Below are positions 35,280 through 43,774 of a DNA stretch of 54,554 nt, in pieces (within the stretch, counting starts at the first letter, position 1; the number at the start of each line of letters is the position of its first letter). The position numbers and the translations under genes were made by a program. Origin of the DNA: an uncultured Oscillibacter sp. (GTDB lineage: Bacteria > Bacillota > Clostridia > Oscillospirales > Oscillospiraceae); the NCBI RefSeq assembly GCF_910579365.1, contig NZ_CAJTUX010000012.1:1-54554 (forward strand), given 5' to 3'. Below the pieces are notes generated by a model. The model ran no database searches. It worked only from the letters and a program-made list of their open reading frames with translations, and was not told the DNA's origin.

Positions 35280-35843
35280 CTAAATCAGCAGCAGGCAGCG
35301 CTTCCGGACCAGCCTTAAAACAGCGGCTGTCGTGGCGTCACGGGCAGGGGAATGCTCCATCTCCGTTTCCAGAACGCCGTCGAAGATGTTGGCGTTGGTG
35401 TAGATCTCCTCTGTCAGCGCCTGCCGCCCGCTCTCGCCCAGCAGCTCCGGGACCGGGGTGATTCTCCGCTCCTCCAGGCGGATCAGCTCGCTGGAAGTCA
35501 GCCGCAGGCCCGTCCGGGTCAGCCAGGTCCAGATCCGGCGCTCCCGGCCCCAGAGGAGGCGGGGACGCTTGCCGGAGGGACACAGCACGCAGTCATTCAG
35601 CAGGCGGAAGGCGGCAAGACGGCCCGTTTCCTCCGTTGCGGACAGCAATCCGGCATCCGCCAGTCTCCGCACCGCCGTCAGCTCTTCCTCGGAAGCCGCC
35701 GCCGGACCAGTACAGCCCCGCCGCCAAAGCTCCGCCGCTTCGGGGCCCAGAGCATGGATTTTCCCCCACCTGCAAACGCGGAAGACAGGATTTGCGTCCG
35801 GCGGTACGATCATGCCTTTGGACAAATACATCATCATGTTCAC
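35280..35843 (-). CDS. Unknown protein with winged-helix-like start
   Basis: 187 residues; GAGGTGAAC precedes the start (several ATGs in a row, 35843 to 35831). NPVFRVCRWGKIHALGPEAAELW and TAVRRLADAGLLSATEETGRLAAFRLL suggest a compact helical or winged-helix domain. Not recognised. Second gene of the 36232 operon. Confidence 0.5.
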   Translation of the reverse strand: MNMMMYLSKGMIVPPDANPVFRVCRWGKIHALGPEAAELWRRGCTGPAAASEEELTAVRRLADAGLLSATEETGRLAAFRLLNDCVLCPSGKRPRLLWGRERRIWTWLTRTGLRLTSSELIRLEERRITPVPELLGESGRQALTEEIYTNANIFDGVLETEMEHSPARDATTAAVLRLVRKRCLLLI

Positions 35844-35887
35844 CTCATTTTCAATTTCATGGATATTACACGGATGGCCGCGCTTTT

Positions 35888-36232
35888 TTACAACAGCATC
35901 AGCAAAGCCGCAGACAGGCAGATCAGCCCAACGGCTCCCAGGACCACCAGGGCAATGCGTTTGATCAGGGCCGGGTCGATCCGTTCCCCCACCCGGTCCG
36001 CGTCGATGGGCGGCACGTCATCGTAATAGCCGTCGTAATGCACGTCCATCGGGTCCGGTTCCGGCGGCGCAGGCGGCGTTGGCGCAATCCTCTTTTTTCG
36101 GCTCGCAGGCGGGCGGACGGCTCTTTTTTCAGGTTCCGGCTGTCCGGGCCCAGGCAGGGGCCTGCCGCATTCCGTGCAAAAGGATACGGCGCCTCCCATC
36201 AAGGAAGCGCCGCAATAGGGACAAAATTTCAT
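35888..36232 (-). CDS. Zinc-ribbon protein with C-terminal membrane helix
   Basis: 114 residues from ATG 36232 after GGAGTGAATCTG. N-terminal zinc ribbon CPYCGASL...FCTECGRPL, a Pro-rich linker, and one membrane helix (RIALVVLGAVGLICLSAALLMLL, in part) at the end. Small tail-anchored zinc-ribbon proteins are common and usually unassigned. It is the first gene after the phased-repeat promoter at 36301-36370. Confidence 0.65.
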   Translation of the reverse strand: MKFCPYCGASLMGGAVSFCTECGRPLPGPGQPEPEKRAVRPPASRKKRIAPTPPAPPEPDPMDVHYDGYYDDVPPIDADRVGERIDPALIKRIALVVLGAVGLICLSAALLMLL

Positions 36233-36261
36233 CAGATTCACTCCATTCAGTCAGACTTCCG

Positions 36262-36440
36262 GCTTAAAGCCGCTGCATCTGCCGAAGGGAGGACGCTATC
36301 ATTATAACACGATACAATCCGCTTGTCATCGGCGCGGATACTGCCATTTTACCTGCCATAAACACTGCCAAAACCCATCGACAGGGGCCGGGATTCCCGG
36401 ACGGCAGAAGGAGCCTCCATCTCAGGAGGCGGATTCTTCT
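36262..36440. repeat. Diverged duplicate of the 43775-43945 region, left flank of nrf cargo
   Basis: Blocks AAGGGAGGACG, AATCCGCTTGTCATCGGCGC, GGATACTGCCAT, ACTGCCAAAACCCAT and GGAGGCGG occur in the same order as at 43775-43945. It is a decayed copy of the last about 100 bp of the gene at 43828 with its downstream promoter. No open frame. Confidence 0.75.
36301..36370 (-). promoter_or_regulatory. Phased-repeat promoter P3, upstream of the zinc-ribbon operon
   Basis: On minus: -35 ATGACA (36329-36324), 17-bp spacer, -10 TATAAT (36306-36301). Upstream of the -35 after a 12-bp gap, plus-strand TGCCA blocks start at 36342, 36354 and 36366 (12-bp period), that is TGGCA on the transcribed strand. 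Same layout as 43819-43876 and 51640-51720. Confidence 0.75.
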
Positions 36441-36642
36441 CTTTGCGATGAGGAACAGATTTATGCCATTCTCCCATAAATCACCATCCCAGATAGAAAA
36501 CCATCAGATGACCTCCGTTTGCTTTATTGAGTGCATCTACCAGACCGCACCTCTATTCTAAAGCAAAGGGAGTCTTTCTGTCTGCATGATCGCCATTAGG
36601 CTTCTTTTGAACTACTCAGCCAGCAAGTGGTTTTCGTTATAC
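36441..36642. other. Noncoding gap at the left cargo boundary
   Basis: No gene or clear structure. Base composition is more AT-rich than either side. Probably scar DNA from the cargo insertion. Confidence 0.4.
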
Positions 36643-36676
36643 AAAAAGAGGTGAGCAGACCAAACGCCCGCTCACC
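36643..36676 (-). terminator. Terminator at the end of the nrf cluster
   Basis: Stem 36650-36656 with 36670-36676, then TCTTTTTG on the minus strand. It overlaps the last codons of the YgbA-like gene. Confidence 0.8.
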
Positions 36677-37052
36677 GTTTTTGGCTGCAGGAACTGGCGG
36701 ACTCCTTCATCTGCCGTTTCTCCGCCAGAGCCGCCGCCATATGGCGCAGCGCCATGACCGGATGATAAAGGATCATTCGGGGGCCTGAAAACCGCATGAC
36801 CGTCCGGATCCGCTCCCGCATATCGGAGCGGTAGCAGTGAGTCCGGCAGTTGGAGCAGAAGGTCTTGGTTTCCATAAAAGGACAGAGATCGCTGCGCAGA
36901 CGGGCGTAGGCATCCAGTCCTGCGCACTCCGAACACAGTCCGCCCTTTGTGCGGTGCTGTCTCCGACAGTAAAGGGCAATCATCTGGGAAACAACCGCCT
37001 TTTCTCTTTCGCGCTTGGCCTCCACGCGACGCCGCGTCATCGGATCAGCCAT
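36672..37052 (-). CDS. ygbA: YgbA-like nitrosative-stress protein
   Basis: 126 residues. REREKAVVSQMIALYCRRQH, GLCSECAGLDAYARLRSDLCPF, FCSNCRTHCYRSDMRERIRTVMR (in parts) and SGPRMILYHPVMALRHM match the YgbA family (named nitrous oxide-stimulated promoter family), with its conserved Cys set. In enterobacteria ygbA is part of the response to nitric oxide. Here it overlaps the CcsA gene by 8 bp, so it is made with nitrite reductase and may help with NO or damaged metal centres formed during nitrite reduction. Confidence 0.85.
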   Translation of the reverse strand: MADPMTRRRVEAKREREKAVVSQMIALYCRRQHRTKGGLCSECAGLDAYARLRSDLCPFMETKTFCSNCRTHCYRSDMRERIRTVMRFSGPRMILYHPVMALRHMAAALAEKRQMKESASSCSQKR

Positions 37053-37833
37053 AGGAGTGCAGTCCCGAGAGCAGAGTGTTCACGCCGATGAAGGTGAAGA
37101 TCACGAAGCCCACCGCGATAATAGCGTACCAAGCCGTGCGCCTGCCCTGCCAGTTTTTCCGCAGACGCTGGTGGAGGTAAATGGCGTAGAAGATCCAGGT
37201 GATTAACGCCCAAGTCTCCTTGGGGTCCCAGGACCAGAAGGAGGACCACGCCTGTTCCGCCCAGACACAGCCAGAGAGAATCACCACCGTCAGCATCAGA
37301 AAGCCGAAGGCAATGAGCCGGTAGGAGAGGTAATCCATCTGCAGCAGCTTTCCGGCCTCCTCACCCTTTTTCTCCCGGAGCAGATACATGACGCCCACAC
37401 AGCCCGCGATGGCGAAGGCCGCGTAGGAGAACACGGCGGAGCCAATGTGCAGGCCGAACCAGGCGCTCCGCAGGGCGGGCATCAGCTCTGAGATTTCCTT
37501 GGGCTGGAGGGCTGCGTAGGACAGCACCAGGAACATACAGGGCAGGGCAATGACGCCCATCCACTCCGCCTTCATCCGCAGGCGCAGAACGATGTACATC
37601 AGGGCGATCCCCCAGGCGAAGGCCGTGGAGAATTCGAACTGGTTGGACAGCGGCAGCCGCCCGGCAATGACGCCCCGGGCGATGAGATAGGCGCTGTTCA
37701 ACCCGAAGGCCAGGAGGCAGAGGACCCAGGCCCCCTGTTCCATAGTCTTCTTTTTGAAGGCTGCGGCGGCAAATTGCAGCAGCGTCGCCGCGAGATAAGC
37801 CGCCAGGGCGGCGAAAAAGACAGCGTTCAGCAT
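37045..37833 (-). CDS. ccsA: Cytochrome c biogenesis protein CcsA/ResC
   Basis: 262 residues, about eight membrane helices. The heme-handling Trp-rich motif WAEQAWSSFWSWDPKETWAL (the WWD domain) and flanking His residues (FGLHIGSAVFSYA, AIYLHQRL) are present. With ResB it forms the system II synthase that exports heme and joins it to CxxCH motifs. It would mature the two NrfA proteins encoded beside it. ATG 37833 overlaps the ResB stop. Confidence 0.93.
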   Translation of the reverse strand: MLNAVFFAALAAYLAATLLQFAAAAFKKKTMEQGAWVLCLLAFGLNSAYLIARGVIAGRLPLSNQFEFSTAFAWGIALMYIVLRLRMKAEWMGVIALPCMFLVLSYAALQPKEISELMPALRSAWFGLHIGSAVFSYAAFAIAGCVGVMYLLREKKGEEAGKLLQMDYLSYRLIAFGFLMLTVVILSGCVWAEQAWSSFWSWDPKETWALITWIFYAIYLHQRLRKNWQGRRTAWYAIIAVGFVIFTFIGVNTLLSGLHSYG

Positions 37834-39101
37834 GTCGGTTCCTCCTCGTTTTCCTCCGGCCCGCTTTGGGGCGCATAGGGCTCTCCCAGTACTGCCCCCA
37901 GCTCCAGGGCGGTCCCGGTGGTTTTTGTGCCGCAGATGGCATATCCCTCCGGCCGCAGAACGATGGCCACAGGGATATGGAAAAACGTCAGCCACAGGGC
38001 GAAGATCAGCAGAACAAACGTCCCGTACAGCGCCCCGATGACGGCGGAGGGCAGGGTTTTCACCCGGATGCCGGGATAGGAGATGGGATCGTTGAAGGTA
38101 AAGGTCAGTCCGCCCACCTCCACCGACTCCCCAGGCATAGCCAGCACCGGCGTGCGTCCCTCCGTCCCGCAGACCAGGACCTGATACACCGGGTCGCTGT
38201 AAGCCCCGGCGGTGCTGGTGATCAGGGTGAAATTCCCCTCCTCGTCCCGGACATAGCCGGGATAGAGGGCCTCGTACCAGATACCGCTGACGCCGTCCTC
38301 GGAGAGAAAGCAGACCTCGTCCACGGTGAACGTGTCCACGCCTCCGGCCTCATCCTCCACGGTGATAGAGCCGCAGGTTCCGTAGGTCTGCTGGTAGAAC
38401 TTGTGGTTCCGAAAACTGTGGGGATAGTTCACACTGATTTCCGTCGGGCCGTCCACGGTCCCGTCCGGCAGTGTGACGGTGATATGGCTGGTGAAATCCA
38501 GCTTTCCGGTCTCGTCCTCAATGCGGAAGTCCTCCACCCGGAGTACCGTGCCGTCCTGGAGGACCGTGTCCTGGCCGGGGTAGGCGGTGTAGTCCCGCAC
38601 GTCGGAGCAGGCCAGCACCCCACCGCCCACTACGAACACCAGCAGAATGCCCAGGTGGGTCAGGAAGGAGCCGTAGAAGCCCAGCCGGTTTTTGGTCCAG
38701 ACGGTACAGCCCTCCGCCTCCCCGGGGCGGTACCGGGCGGCCCGGAGATGGTCTTCCAGCCGTTTCCGCTGTCCCTCACTCAGGGGAGCCGCCTCACGGA
38801 CGGCCACCGCCCGCTCCGCCTGACAGCTTGCCGCCTCCCGCACCCGTCCGATGCGGACCACGCTGCACAGCAGGAGATTGGCGCACAGAAGCCCCACGAG
38901 CCCCACGAAGTACCAGGTGGAGAAAAGATGATCCGCCCCCAGCAGGAAGATCCAGCGGTGGGCGTTGGGGAAGTTTTGGACATACCACATAGCCTCATTT
39001 CCCTGGGGGACCAGAGAGCCCGCAAGGCTGACCGCCACGATGACGGCCAACAGGATCATGCCGAAGCGCATGGAGCGCAGGAAATTCCAGAGTTTTTTCA
39101 A
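37827..39101 (-). CDS. resB: Cytochrome c biogenesis protein ResB/CcsB
   Basis: 424 residues from TTG 39101 with GGAGG seven bases before. Three N-terminal membrane helices (RFGMILLAVIVAVSLAGSLVPQG, STWYFVGLVGLLCANLLLC, FLTHLGILLVFVVGGGVL), a large outside domain and a last helix before the C-terminus. LVPQG and the HLGILL His are ResB landmarks. Partner of CcsA; both lie directly after nrfA, so heme attachment machinery travels with its substrates. Confidence 0.9.
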   Translation of the reverse strand: MKKLWNFLRSMRFGMILLAVIVAVSLAGSLVPQGNEAMWYVQNFPNAHRWIFLLGADHLFSTWYFVGLVGLLCANLLLCSVVRIGRVREAASCQAERAVAVREAAPLSEGQRKRLEDHLRAARYRPGEAEGCTVWTKNRLGFYGSFLTHLGILLVFVVGGGVLACSDVRDYTAYPGQDTVLQDGTVLRVEDFRIEDETGKLDFTSHITVTLPDGTVDGPTEISVNYPHSFRNHKFYQQTYGTCGSITVEDEAGGVDTFTVDEVCFLSEDGVSGIWYEALYPGYVRDEEGNFTLITSTAGAYSDPVYQVLVCGTEGRTPVLAMPGESVEVGGLTFTFNDPISYPGIRVKTLPSAVIGALYGTFVLLIFALWLTFFHIPVAIVLRPEGYAICGTKTTGTALELGAVLGEPYAPQSGPEENEEEPTC

Positions 39102-39153
39102 AGCGCGGCCTCCTTCATGGAAACGCCGCCCCAATGGCGGGGCGGCGTATTTC

Positions 39154-40401
39154 TCAGTGTAGCAGGGCCAGGGCCTGGTTGGCGAAGTCCTCCGCCTTGT
39201 CCAGGCACCGGGTGTCCAGCTTGGAGTTGTGGGCTCCCTCGCTGTTCTCCACGAAGACGAAGTCCCAATAGAACTGGGCGCTCCGGGCCAGCTCCCGGAT
39301 CTGGTTCAGCTGGTCCTCCGTGTACGCCCCGCTCTCCACGGCCTCCGCCAGAGTATCCGTCAGGCCCTCCAGCAGATAGCCGATGGCGTAGGTGCGACGC
39401 TCCATGGCCGTCTGGATGGCCCGGACCTCCGCCTTCAGGTCGGCGTGGCAGGAGGCGCAGGTACTGTCGATCAACTCCTGGCTCTCCAGGGGGGACACCC
39501 ACTTGTGGCTGATATAGGTCTCCCCAGCCTCGTTGGTCAGCTCCGGCATGTGGCAGTCGGCGCAGGTGAAGTCGTTTTTATGCTGGCTGCCCTCGCCCAT
39601 GAAGGTCTCAAATTCCGGATGCTGGACCTTGAGCTGGCGGACGCCGGTGCGGGGATTCGTGTAGTCCGAGAAGGGCTGGCCGTCCACAATGGTCCGGTTA
39701 TAGAAATCCAGAATGGCGTCCGGATCCATTGTGGCCAGGTTGGAATAGGGCAGGGTGGTGGCCTTCTCCGCCCCGGCGAAGTAGTACTCCACGTGGCACT
39801 GGGCGCAGGAGAGGGTCTCCGGCGGGATGTTGTGCAGGTCCTCGCCCACGGCGTCGGCCAGATAGAGGTTGGAGATGGTGAACTCCCCCGGCTCGTTGGC
39901 GTGGCAGCTGTAGCAGGAAATGGGCTCAGTGATCTTCGCTGCGGCCTCCTCAAAGGGGATGGAGTAGGCCGCGCCGTTGGACTCGTTCACCATGGCGCTG
40001 TACTGGGGCGTTTTGCAGCTGAAGCAGTTGGCCAGAGCGTGGGGCCGCCCGGTGGAGGTCACGTCCTCCACGGTGTAGAGGTGGCCCCGGGCGCTGGCGT
40101 AGTATTTGTTGAAGGCCATGCCCTCGTAGACCTTGGACAGCATGGGATAGTCCGCCACGTAATCGTGGACGCTTTCGTTTTCCGCGTTGGCCATATAGGA
40201 GGCGTAGATATCCGGGTATTGGCTCTCCCACTCGCCGGCGGTCATGATGGAGACGGCGGTGCCCCGTTCCGCCACGGAGACCACCTTGGGCGCTTCCTCC
40301 TCCGGGGGAGTATCCTCCGCCGGGGTGGAGTCCCCGCCGCAGGCGGTCAGCAGGCCGCAGAGCAGCAGGCTCGATATAAGCATCATCCAAATTCGTTTCA
40401 T
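39154..40401 (-). CDS. nrfA: Cytochrome c nitrite reductase NrfA, lipoprotein
   Basis: 415 residues from ATG 40401 after GGGAGG. Lipobox LLTAC-GG (Cys21). Five heme sites: the special catalytic CFSCK (126-130) and CYSCH (163), CAQCH (199), CADCH (280), CASCH (315). Active-site residues fit NrfA: Arg105 (SARGH), Tyr206 or Tyr207 (VEYYF), His261 (VQHPEFETF). It reduces nitrite to ammonium with six electrons outside the membrane. Tandem paralogue of the next gene; no NrfH gene is present. Confidence 0.95.
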   Translation of the reverse strand: MKRIWMMLISSLLLCGLLTACGGDSTPAEDTPPEEEAPKVVSVAERGTAVSIMTAGEWESQYPDIYASYMANAENESVHDYVADYPMLSKVYEGMAFNKYYASARGHLYTVEDVTSTGRPHALANCFSCKTPQYSAMVNESNGAAYSIPFEEAAAKITEPISCYSCHANEPGEFTISNLYLADAVGEDLHNIPPETLSCAQCHVEYYFAGAEKATTLPYSNLATMDPDAILDFYNRTIVDGQPFSDYTNPRTGVRQLKVQHPEFETFMGEGSQHKNDFTCADCHMPELTNEAGETYISHKWVSPLESQELIDSTCASCHADLKAEVRAIQTAMERRTYAIGYLLEGLTDTLAEAVESGAYTEDQLNQIRELARSAQFYWDFVFVENSEGAHNSKLDTRCLDKAEDFANQALALLH

Positions 40402-40433
40402 ACACGCAAACCTCCCAATTCTATGGCGTTCAG

Positions 40434-42146
40434 TCAATGCAGCAGGGCCATGGCCCGGTTGAAATACTCCTCGGCCTTGTCCAGGCACTCGTTGTCCAGC
40501 TGGGAGTTGTGAGCGCCCTCGCTGTTTTCCACGAACACGAAGTCCCAGTAGAACTGGGCGTTTCGCGCCAGCTCCCGGATCTCATTCAGCTGGTCCTCCG
40601 TGTACGCACCGCTTTCCACGGCCTCCGCCAGGGTGTCCGTCAGGCGCTCCAGCTCGTAGCCCACGGCGTAGGTTCGACGCTCCATGGCCTCCTGGAGCTC
40701 CTCCGTCTCCTTGCGCAAATCGGCATGGCAGGCGGAGCAGGTGCTGTCAATCAGGGCCTGATTGTCCAGGGGAGAGGTCCAGGTGTGGCTGATATAGGTC
40801 TCCCCCTGGGCATTCACCGCCTGGCCCATGTGGCAGTTGGCGCAGGTGTAGTCGCCCGCGTGCTGGCTGCCGGGGCCCATGAAGGTCTCGAATTCCGGGT
40901 GCTGGACCTTGATCTGGCGCACGCCGGTGCGGGGATTTGTGTAGTCCGAGAAGGGCTGGCCCTCCACAGAGGTGTTGTTGTAGTAAGCCAGGATCGCGTC
41001 GGGCGTCATGGTCTCCAGGCTGGTATAGGGCAGGGACGTAGCCTTGGTGGCGGGATTGAAATAATATTCCACATGGCATTGTGCGCAGGAGAGATTTTCC
41101 GCGTCTACCTTCATCAGGTCCCGGCCCATGGCATCGGAGACGTAGGTATGGGTCACCACCAGCTCGCCGGGGGTGTTGGCATGGCAGTTGTAGCAGCTGA
41201 TGGGTTCGCTGACCTGGGCCTGCATATCCTCAAAGGGGATTCGGTAGGCGGCATCTCCCAGTTCGTTGACCTTGGCGGTAAAGTCCGGGGTCTTGCAGCT
41301 GAAGCAGTTGGCCAGGGCGTGGGGGCGTCCGGTGGAGGTCACGTCCTCAATGGTGTAGACATGCCCTCTGGCACTGGAATAGTATTTGTTGAAGGCCATA
41401 CCCTCATAGACCTTGGACAGCATGGGGTAATCCGCCACATAGTCATGGACCTCCCGGTTTTCAGAGTTGGCGAGATAAGAGGCGTAGATGTCCGGGTATT
41501 GTCCTGCCCATTCTGCGGCGGCAGTCACCTTGACGGCGGTGCCGGTCTTCACAATCTGGGCGGCTCTGGGCGGCGCAGCGGAAATCGTGACCGCACCCGA
41601 TGGGGCGGCGGAGGGGTCCTGCAAATATGTACCGATCAGGTTCGTGGCGTTGATGACCGCTGTGGAGGTGATGGTAGCTCCCGTAATGGCGTCCACATTC
41701 TGTCCCGGCTTGGCGGGGAGCTCCAACCCGATGAACTGGTTGGTGAAATCCGGTTCTTTCGCCTTGGAGCCGATGCCGTTGGTCTCCGAGAAGGCGGAGG
41801 AGCCGACGATGACGCCCACGACCTTCCCCTCCAGGTCAATGCCGGAGATCACGTCCACCATGCCCTGGGAGCCGCTGACAGTGGCCTGGCCCACGTGACC
41901 GATGACCTCTCCGCCCTTGAGGGCCGTGTAGGCGTTGTCCATGCCACTGCCCTCCACCAACTCCATGGGCTCGAATTTGTCCGCGTCTGGGAACAGCAGT
42001 AATCGGGAGGAATCTGCCGCAGCCAGCTTCCGGGCGCTGATGATTGGTTCCGTGATGTGGTTGACCGCCCCCAGGGCGCCGCCGACCACCACGCAGGTGA
42101 GGGCCAGAGTGACGGTGTATTTCAAATAGGTCCTCCAGTGTTTCAA
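40434..42146 (-). CDS. nrfA: FMN-binding domain fused to NrfA nitrite reductase
   Basis: 570 residues from TTG 42146 (GGAGG seven bases before). One N-terminal membrane helix (TVTLALTCVVVGGALGAV) anchors it; residues about 60-175 form an FMN-binding (RnfG/NqrC-like) domain with GIGSKAKEPDFTNQF and the flavinylation motif DAITGATITS, Thr158 being the expected ApbE target. From about 200 it is a full NrfA: CFSCK (281), CYNCH (318), CAQCH (354), CANCH (435), CSACH (470), Arg260, His416. The flavin may feed electrons to the hemes, in place of NrfH. The NrfA parts of the two genes are very alike. Confidence 0.92.
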   Translation of the reverse strand: MKHWRTYLKYTVTLALTCVVVGGALGAVNHITEPIISARKLAAADSSRLLLFPDADKFEPMELVEGSGMDNAYTALKGGEVIGHVGQATVSGSQGMVDVISGIDLEGKVVGVIVGSSAFSETNGIGSKAKEPDFTNQFIGLELPAKPGQNVDAITGATITSTAVINATNLIGTYLQDPSAAPSGAVTISAAPPRAAQIVKTGTAVKVTAAAEWAGQYPDIYASYLANSENREVHDYVADYPMLSKVYEGMAFNKYYSSARGHVYTIEDVTSTGRPHALANCFSCKTPDFTAKVNELGDAAYRIPFEDMQAQVSEPISCYNCHANTPGELVVTHTYVSDAMGRDLMKVDAENLSCAQCHVEYYFNPATKATSLPYTSLETMTPDAILAYYNNTSVEGQPFSDYTNPRTGVRQIKVQHPEFETFMGPGSQHAGDYTCANCHMGQAVNAQGETYISHTWTSPLDNQALIDSTCSACHADLRKETEELQEAMERRTYAVGYELERLTDTLAEAVESGAYTEDQLNEIRELARNAQFYWDFVFVENSEGAHNSQLDNECLDKAEEYFNRAMALLH

Positions 42147-42232
42147 GGCAATCCCTCCTTCGGTTTATAAGGAAGTAAACGTTCAAAAAAAGCGCAAGGG
42201 GCGTGAATGGATGGTGAGCTGAGAGTGCGGTC

Positions 42233-42610
42233 CTATTTGATAGAGGCGGCCTCCTCCTTCTCTTCAGCCTCCTGGGCAGACTCACCGATGCGGGCCTCCT
42301 CCACTTTGATCTCCCAGTGGATGATCAGAGTCAGCGCTCCCCGGAGCAGGATAACCAGTCCCAGCACCAGCAGCTCGCTGAGTTCCCGGACGATCACCGT
42401 CCGCAGCACCTCGCCGCCCAGCTTGAATTCCAGCGCCAGGGAAATCCCCTGGGCTAAATACAGCCGGACATGGGGTGTCCGATTGATACAGCCGATGATG
42501 CTCTTGACCGCAGTCACCAAAAGTACCGCCACGCCGGCGCACTCCAGAAGCAGCACTCCGTACTGCACCACGATTTGGAATATGTTCTCTATCTGATGCA
42601 GCGCTGCCAT
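42233..42610 (-). CDS. DUF1622-like membrane protein
   Basis: 125 residues from ATG 42610 after AAAGGAGG. Three membrane helices (YGVLLLECAGVAVLLVTAV, LAQGISLALEFKLGGEVLRT region, LLVLGLVILLRGALTLIIHWEI) match the DUF1622 family, whose function is unknown. It starts the nrf operon, 86 bp before the fusion gene, and may be part of the membrane electron path or simply co-regulated. Ends in a Glu-rich tail. Confidence 0.75.
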   Translation of the reverse strand: MAALHQIENIFQIVVQYGVLLLECAGVAVLLVTAVKSIIGCINRTPHVRLYLAQGISLALEFKLGGEVLRTVIVRELSELLVLGLVILLRGALTLIIHWEIKVEEARIGESAQEAEEKEEAASIK

Positions 42611-42660
42611 GAGCCCCTCCTTTGCCGCCGACAAACCCCTGCCGCCGGAAATCCATGGCA

Positions 42661-42750
42661 TCCAAATTATGGATAATCTGGATATTTGGACTTGATATTT
42701 CAACTTTAGCATACTATACTTGAGGAAAAATGTATGTTGGAAATCCAACA
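42661..42750 (+). promoter_or_regulatory. Divergent nrf/crp control region with two inverted repeats
   Basis: Plus promoter of the regulator: TTGATA (42692-42697), 17-bp spacer, TATACT (42715-42720). TCCAAAT-N16-ATTTGGA (42661-42690) ends next to the -35; the palindrome TGTTGGAAATCCAACA (42735-42750) covers the early transcript, 11 bp before the start codon. The second suits autorepression; the first could serve either direction. Confidence 0.65.
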
Positions 42751-42761
42751 AACGGAGGGTG

Positions 42762-43415
42762 ATGAAGATTTTATTCGACAAACTGAATGGATGCCCGCTC
42801 TTTTCCGGCATCCCGGAGCAGGAGCTGCCCGAACTGTTAGACCGCCTGGAGGCGGCGGTCGGAGTGTATGAAAAGAATACGACGATATTCTGGGAGGGCG
42901 GAAGGGCGGACACCGTTGGAATCGTCCTCTCCGGCGGCGTTCATATCGTTCAGGAGGATTGCTGGGGAAACCGCAGCGTGATCGCGCGGATCGACGCGCC
43001 CCAGCCGTTTGGGGAGGCATGTGCCTTCGCCGGAGTAGATTGCTTCCCTGCCAGCGTGATCGCGGAGAGCAGGAGCGAGATTCTGTTGATCTCCGTCCAG
43101 AAGATGCTGGATACGTTGGGAGATGATCCCCGGATCATTCAAAACATTCTGCGCCTCATTGCGGGAAAGAATTTGCTCCTGAAGGAAAAAATCGAGTATT
43201 TATCCATCCGCACAACGAAGGAAAAGCTGATGGCCTACCTCGTGGCCCAGGCAAAGGCCCAGGGGAGCCGCCGGTTTACGATTCCGTTTGACCGTCAGGC
43301 GCTGGCGGATTACCTCGGCGTAGAGCGCAGCGCCATGTCCGCAGAATTGGGAAAATTGCGCGCGGAGGGGAAGATCAATTTTAAGAGGAACTATTTTGAA
43401 ATACTGTGCTTGTAG
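42762..43415 (+). CDS. Crp/Fnr-family regulator of the nrf cluster
   Basis: 217 residues from ATG 42762 (GGAGGG very close before). N-terminal cupin-like sensor domain (LFDKLNGCPLFSGIPEQELPEL, TTIFWEGGRADTVGIVLSGGV in part) and C-terminal HTH (IPFDRQALADYLGVERSAMSAELGKLRAEGKI). Four Cys occur (CPLF, DCWG, EACAF, DCFPAS) but not the FNR iron-sulfur spacing; heme or another ligand is possible. Divergent from the nrf operon, it most likely activates it under nitrite or NO, as HcpR/DNR-type proteins do. Confidence 0.88.
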   Translation: MKILFDKLNGCPLFSGIPEQELPELLDRLEAAVGVYEKNTTIFWEGGRADTVGIVLSGGVHIVQEDCWGNRSVIARIDAPQPFGEACAFAGVDCFPASVIAESRSEILLISVQKMLDTLGDDPRIIQNILRLIAGKNLLLKEKIEYLSIRTTKEKLMAYLVAQAKAQGSRRFTIPFDRQALADYLGVERSAMSAELGKLRAEGKINFKRNYFEILCL

Positions 43416-43625
43416 TTTTAAGTAGATACTGGCACCCCAGAGGCAATTGTATCGTTTCGAGTTTTATTCAGATGCAGGTATCAAAAAAGGGATAACTCTC
43501 TTTTAAACTACTGCTATCACTTACAATATGTATGTAATTACAGCCAATTCTGTAGTTCAATTTTTCGCAGCTCTGCCATAGAAAGACAAAAAAGATGCAG
43601 ACACCAATCCCGCACCCCCGTCCCC
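43416..43625. other. Noncoding gap after the regulator
   Basis: No gene. The stretch is AT-rich and has no strong hairpin. It joins the nrf cargo to the hairpin pair at 43626. Confidence 0.4.
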
Positions 43626-43729
43626 TCCGCCGGGAGTCCAGCGAAGCGAGTCCCGGCGGAAAGCGAAGAAATTCCCACCACAGTGCAGTTTTCGGCAAAG
43701 CCGGAAACGAAACGGTGGTGGGAATTTCT
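43626..43729. repeat. Two adjacent large hairpins at the right cargo boundary
   Basis: Hairpin 1: TCCGCCGGGA (43626-43635) with TCCCGGCGGA (43651-43660), 15-nt loop. Hairpin 2: AGAAATTCCCACCAC (43667-43681) with its perfect complement (43715-43729), a 33-nt loop holding a smaller CGGC-AAA-GCCG hairpin. No T-runs and no coding frame. Could be an insertion-site scar, a strand-exchange site or an origin-like structure. Confidence 0.7.
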
Positions 43730-43774
43730 GAGCTGATACGGGTAGTGGGGCTCAAATCTATAAGCCTTGCGGCA

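Noticed and set aside
43468..43755. Minus frame through the hairpin pair
   Set aside because: Its sequence is that of the two hairpins; no start signal.
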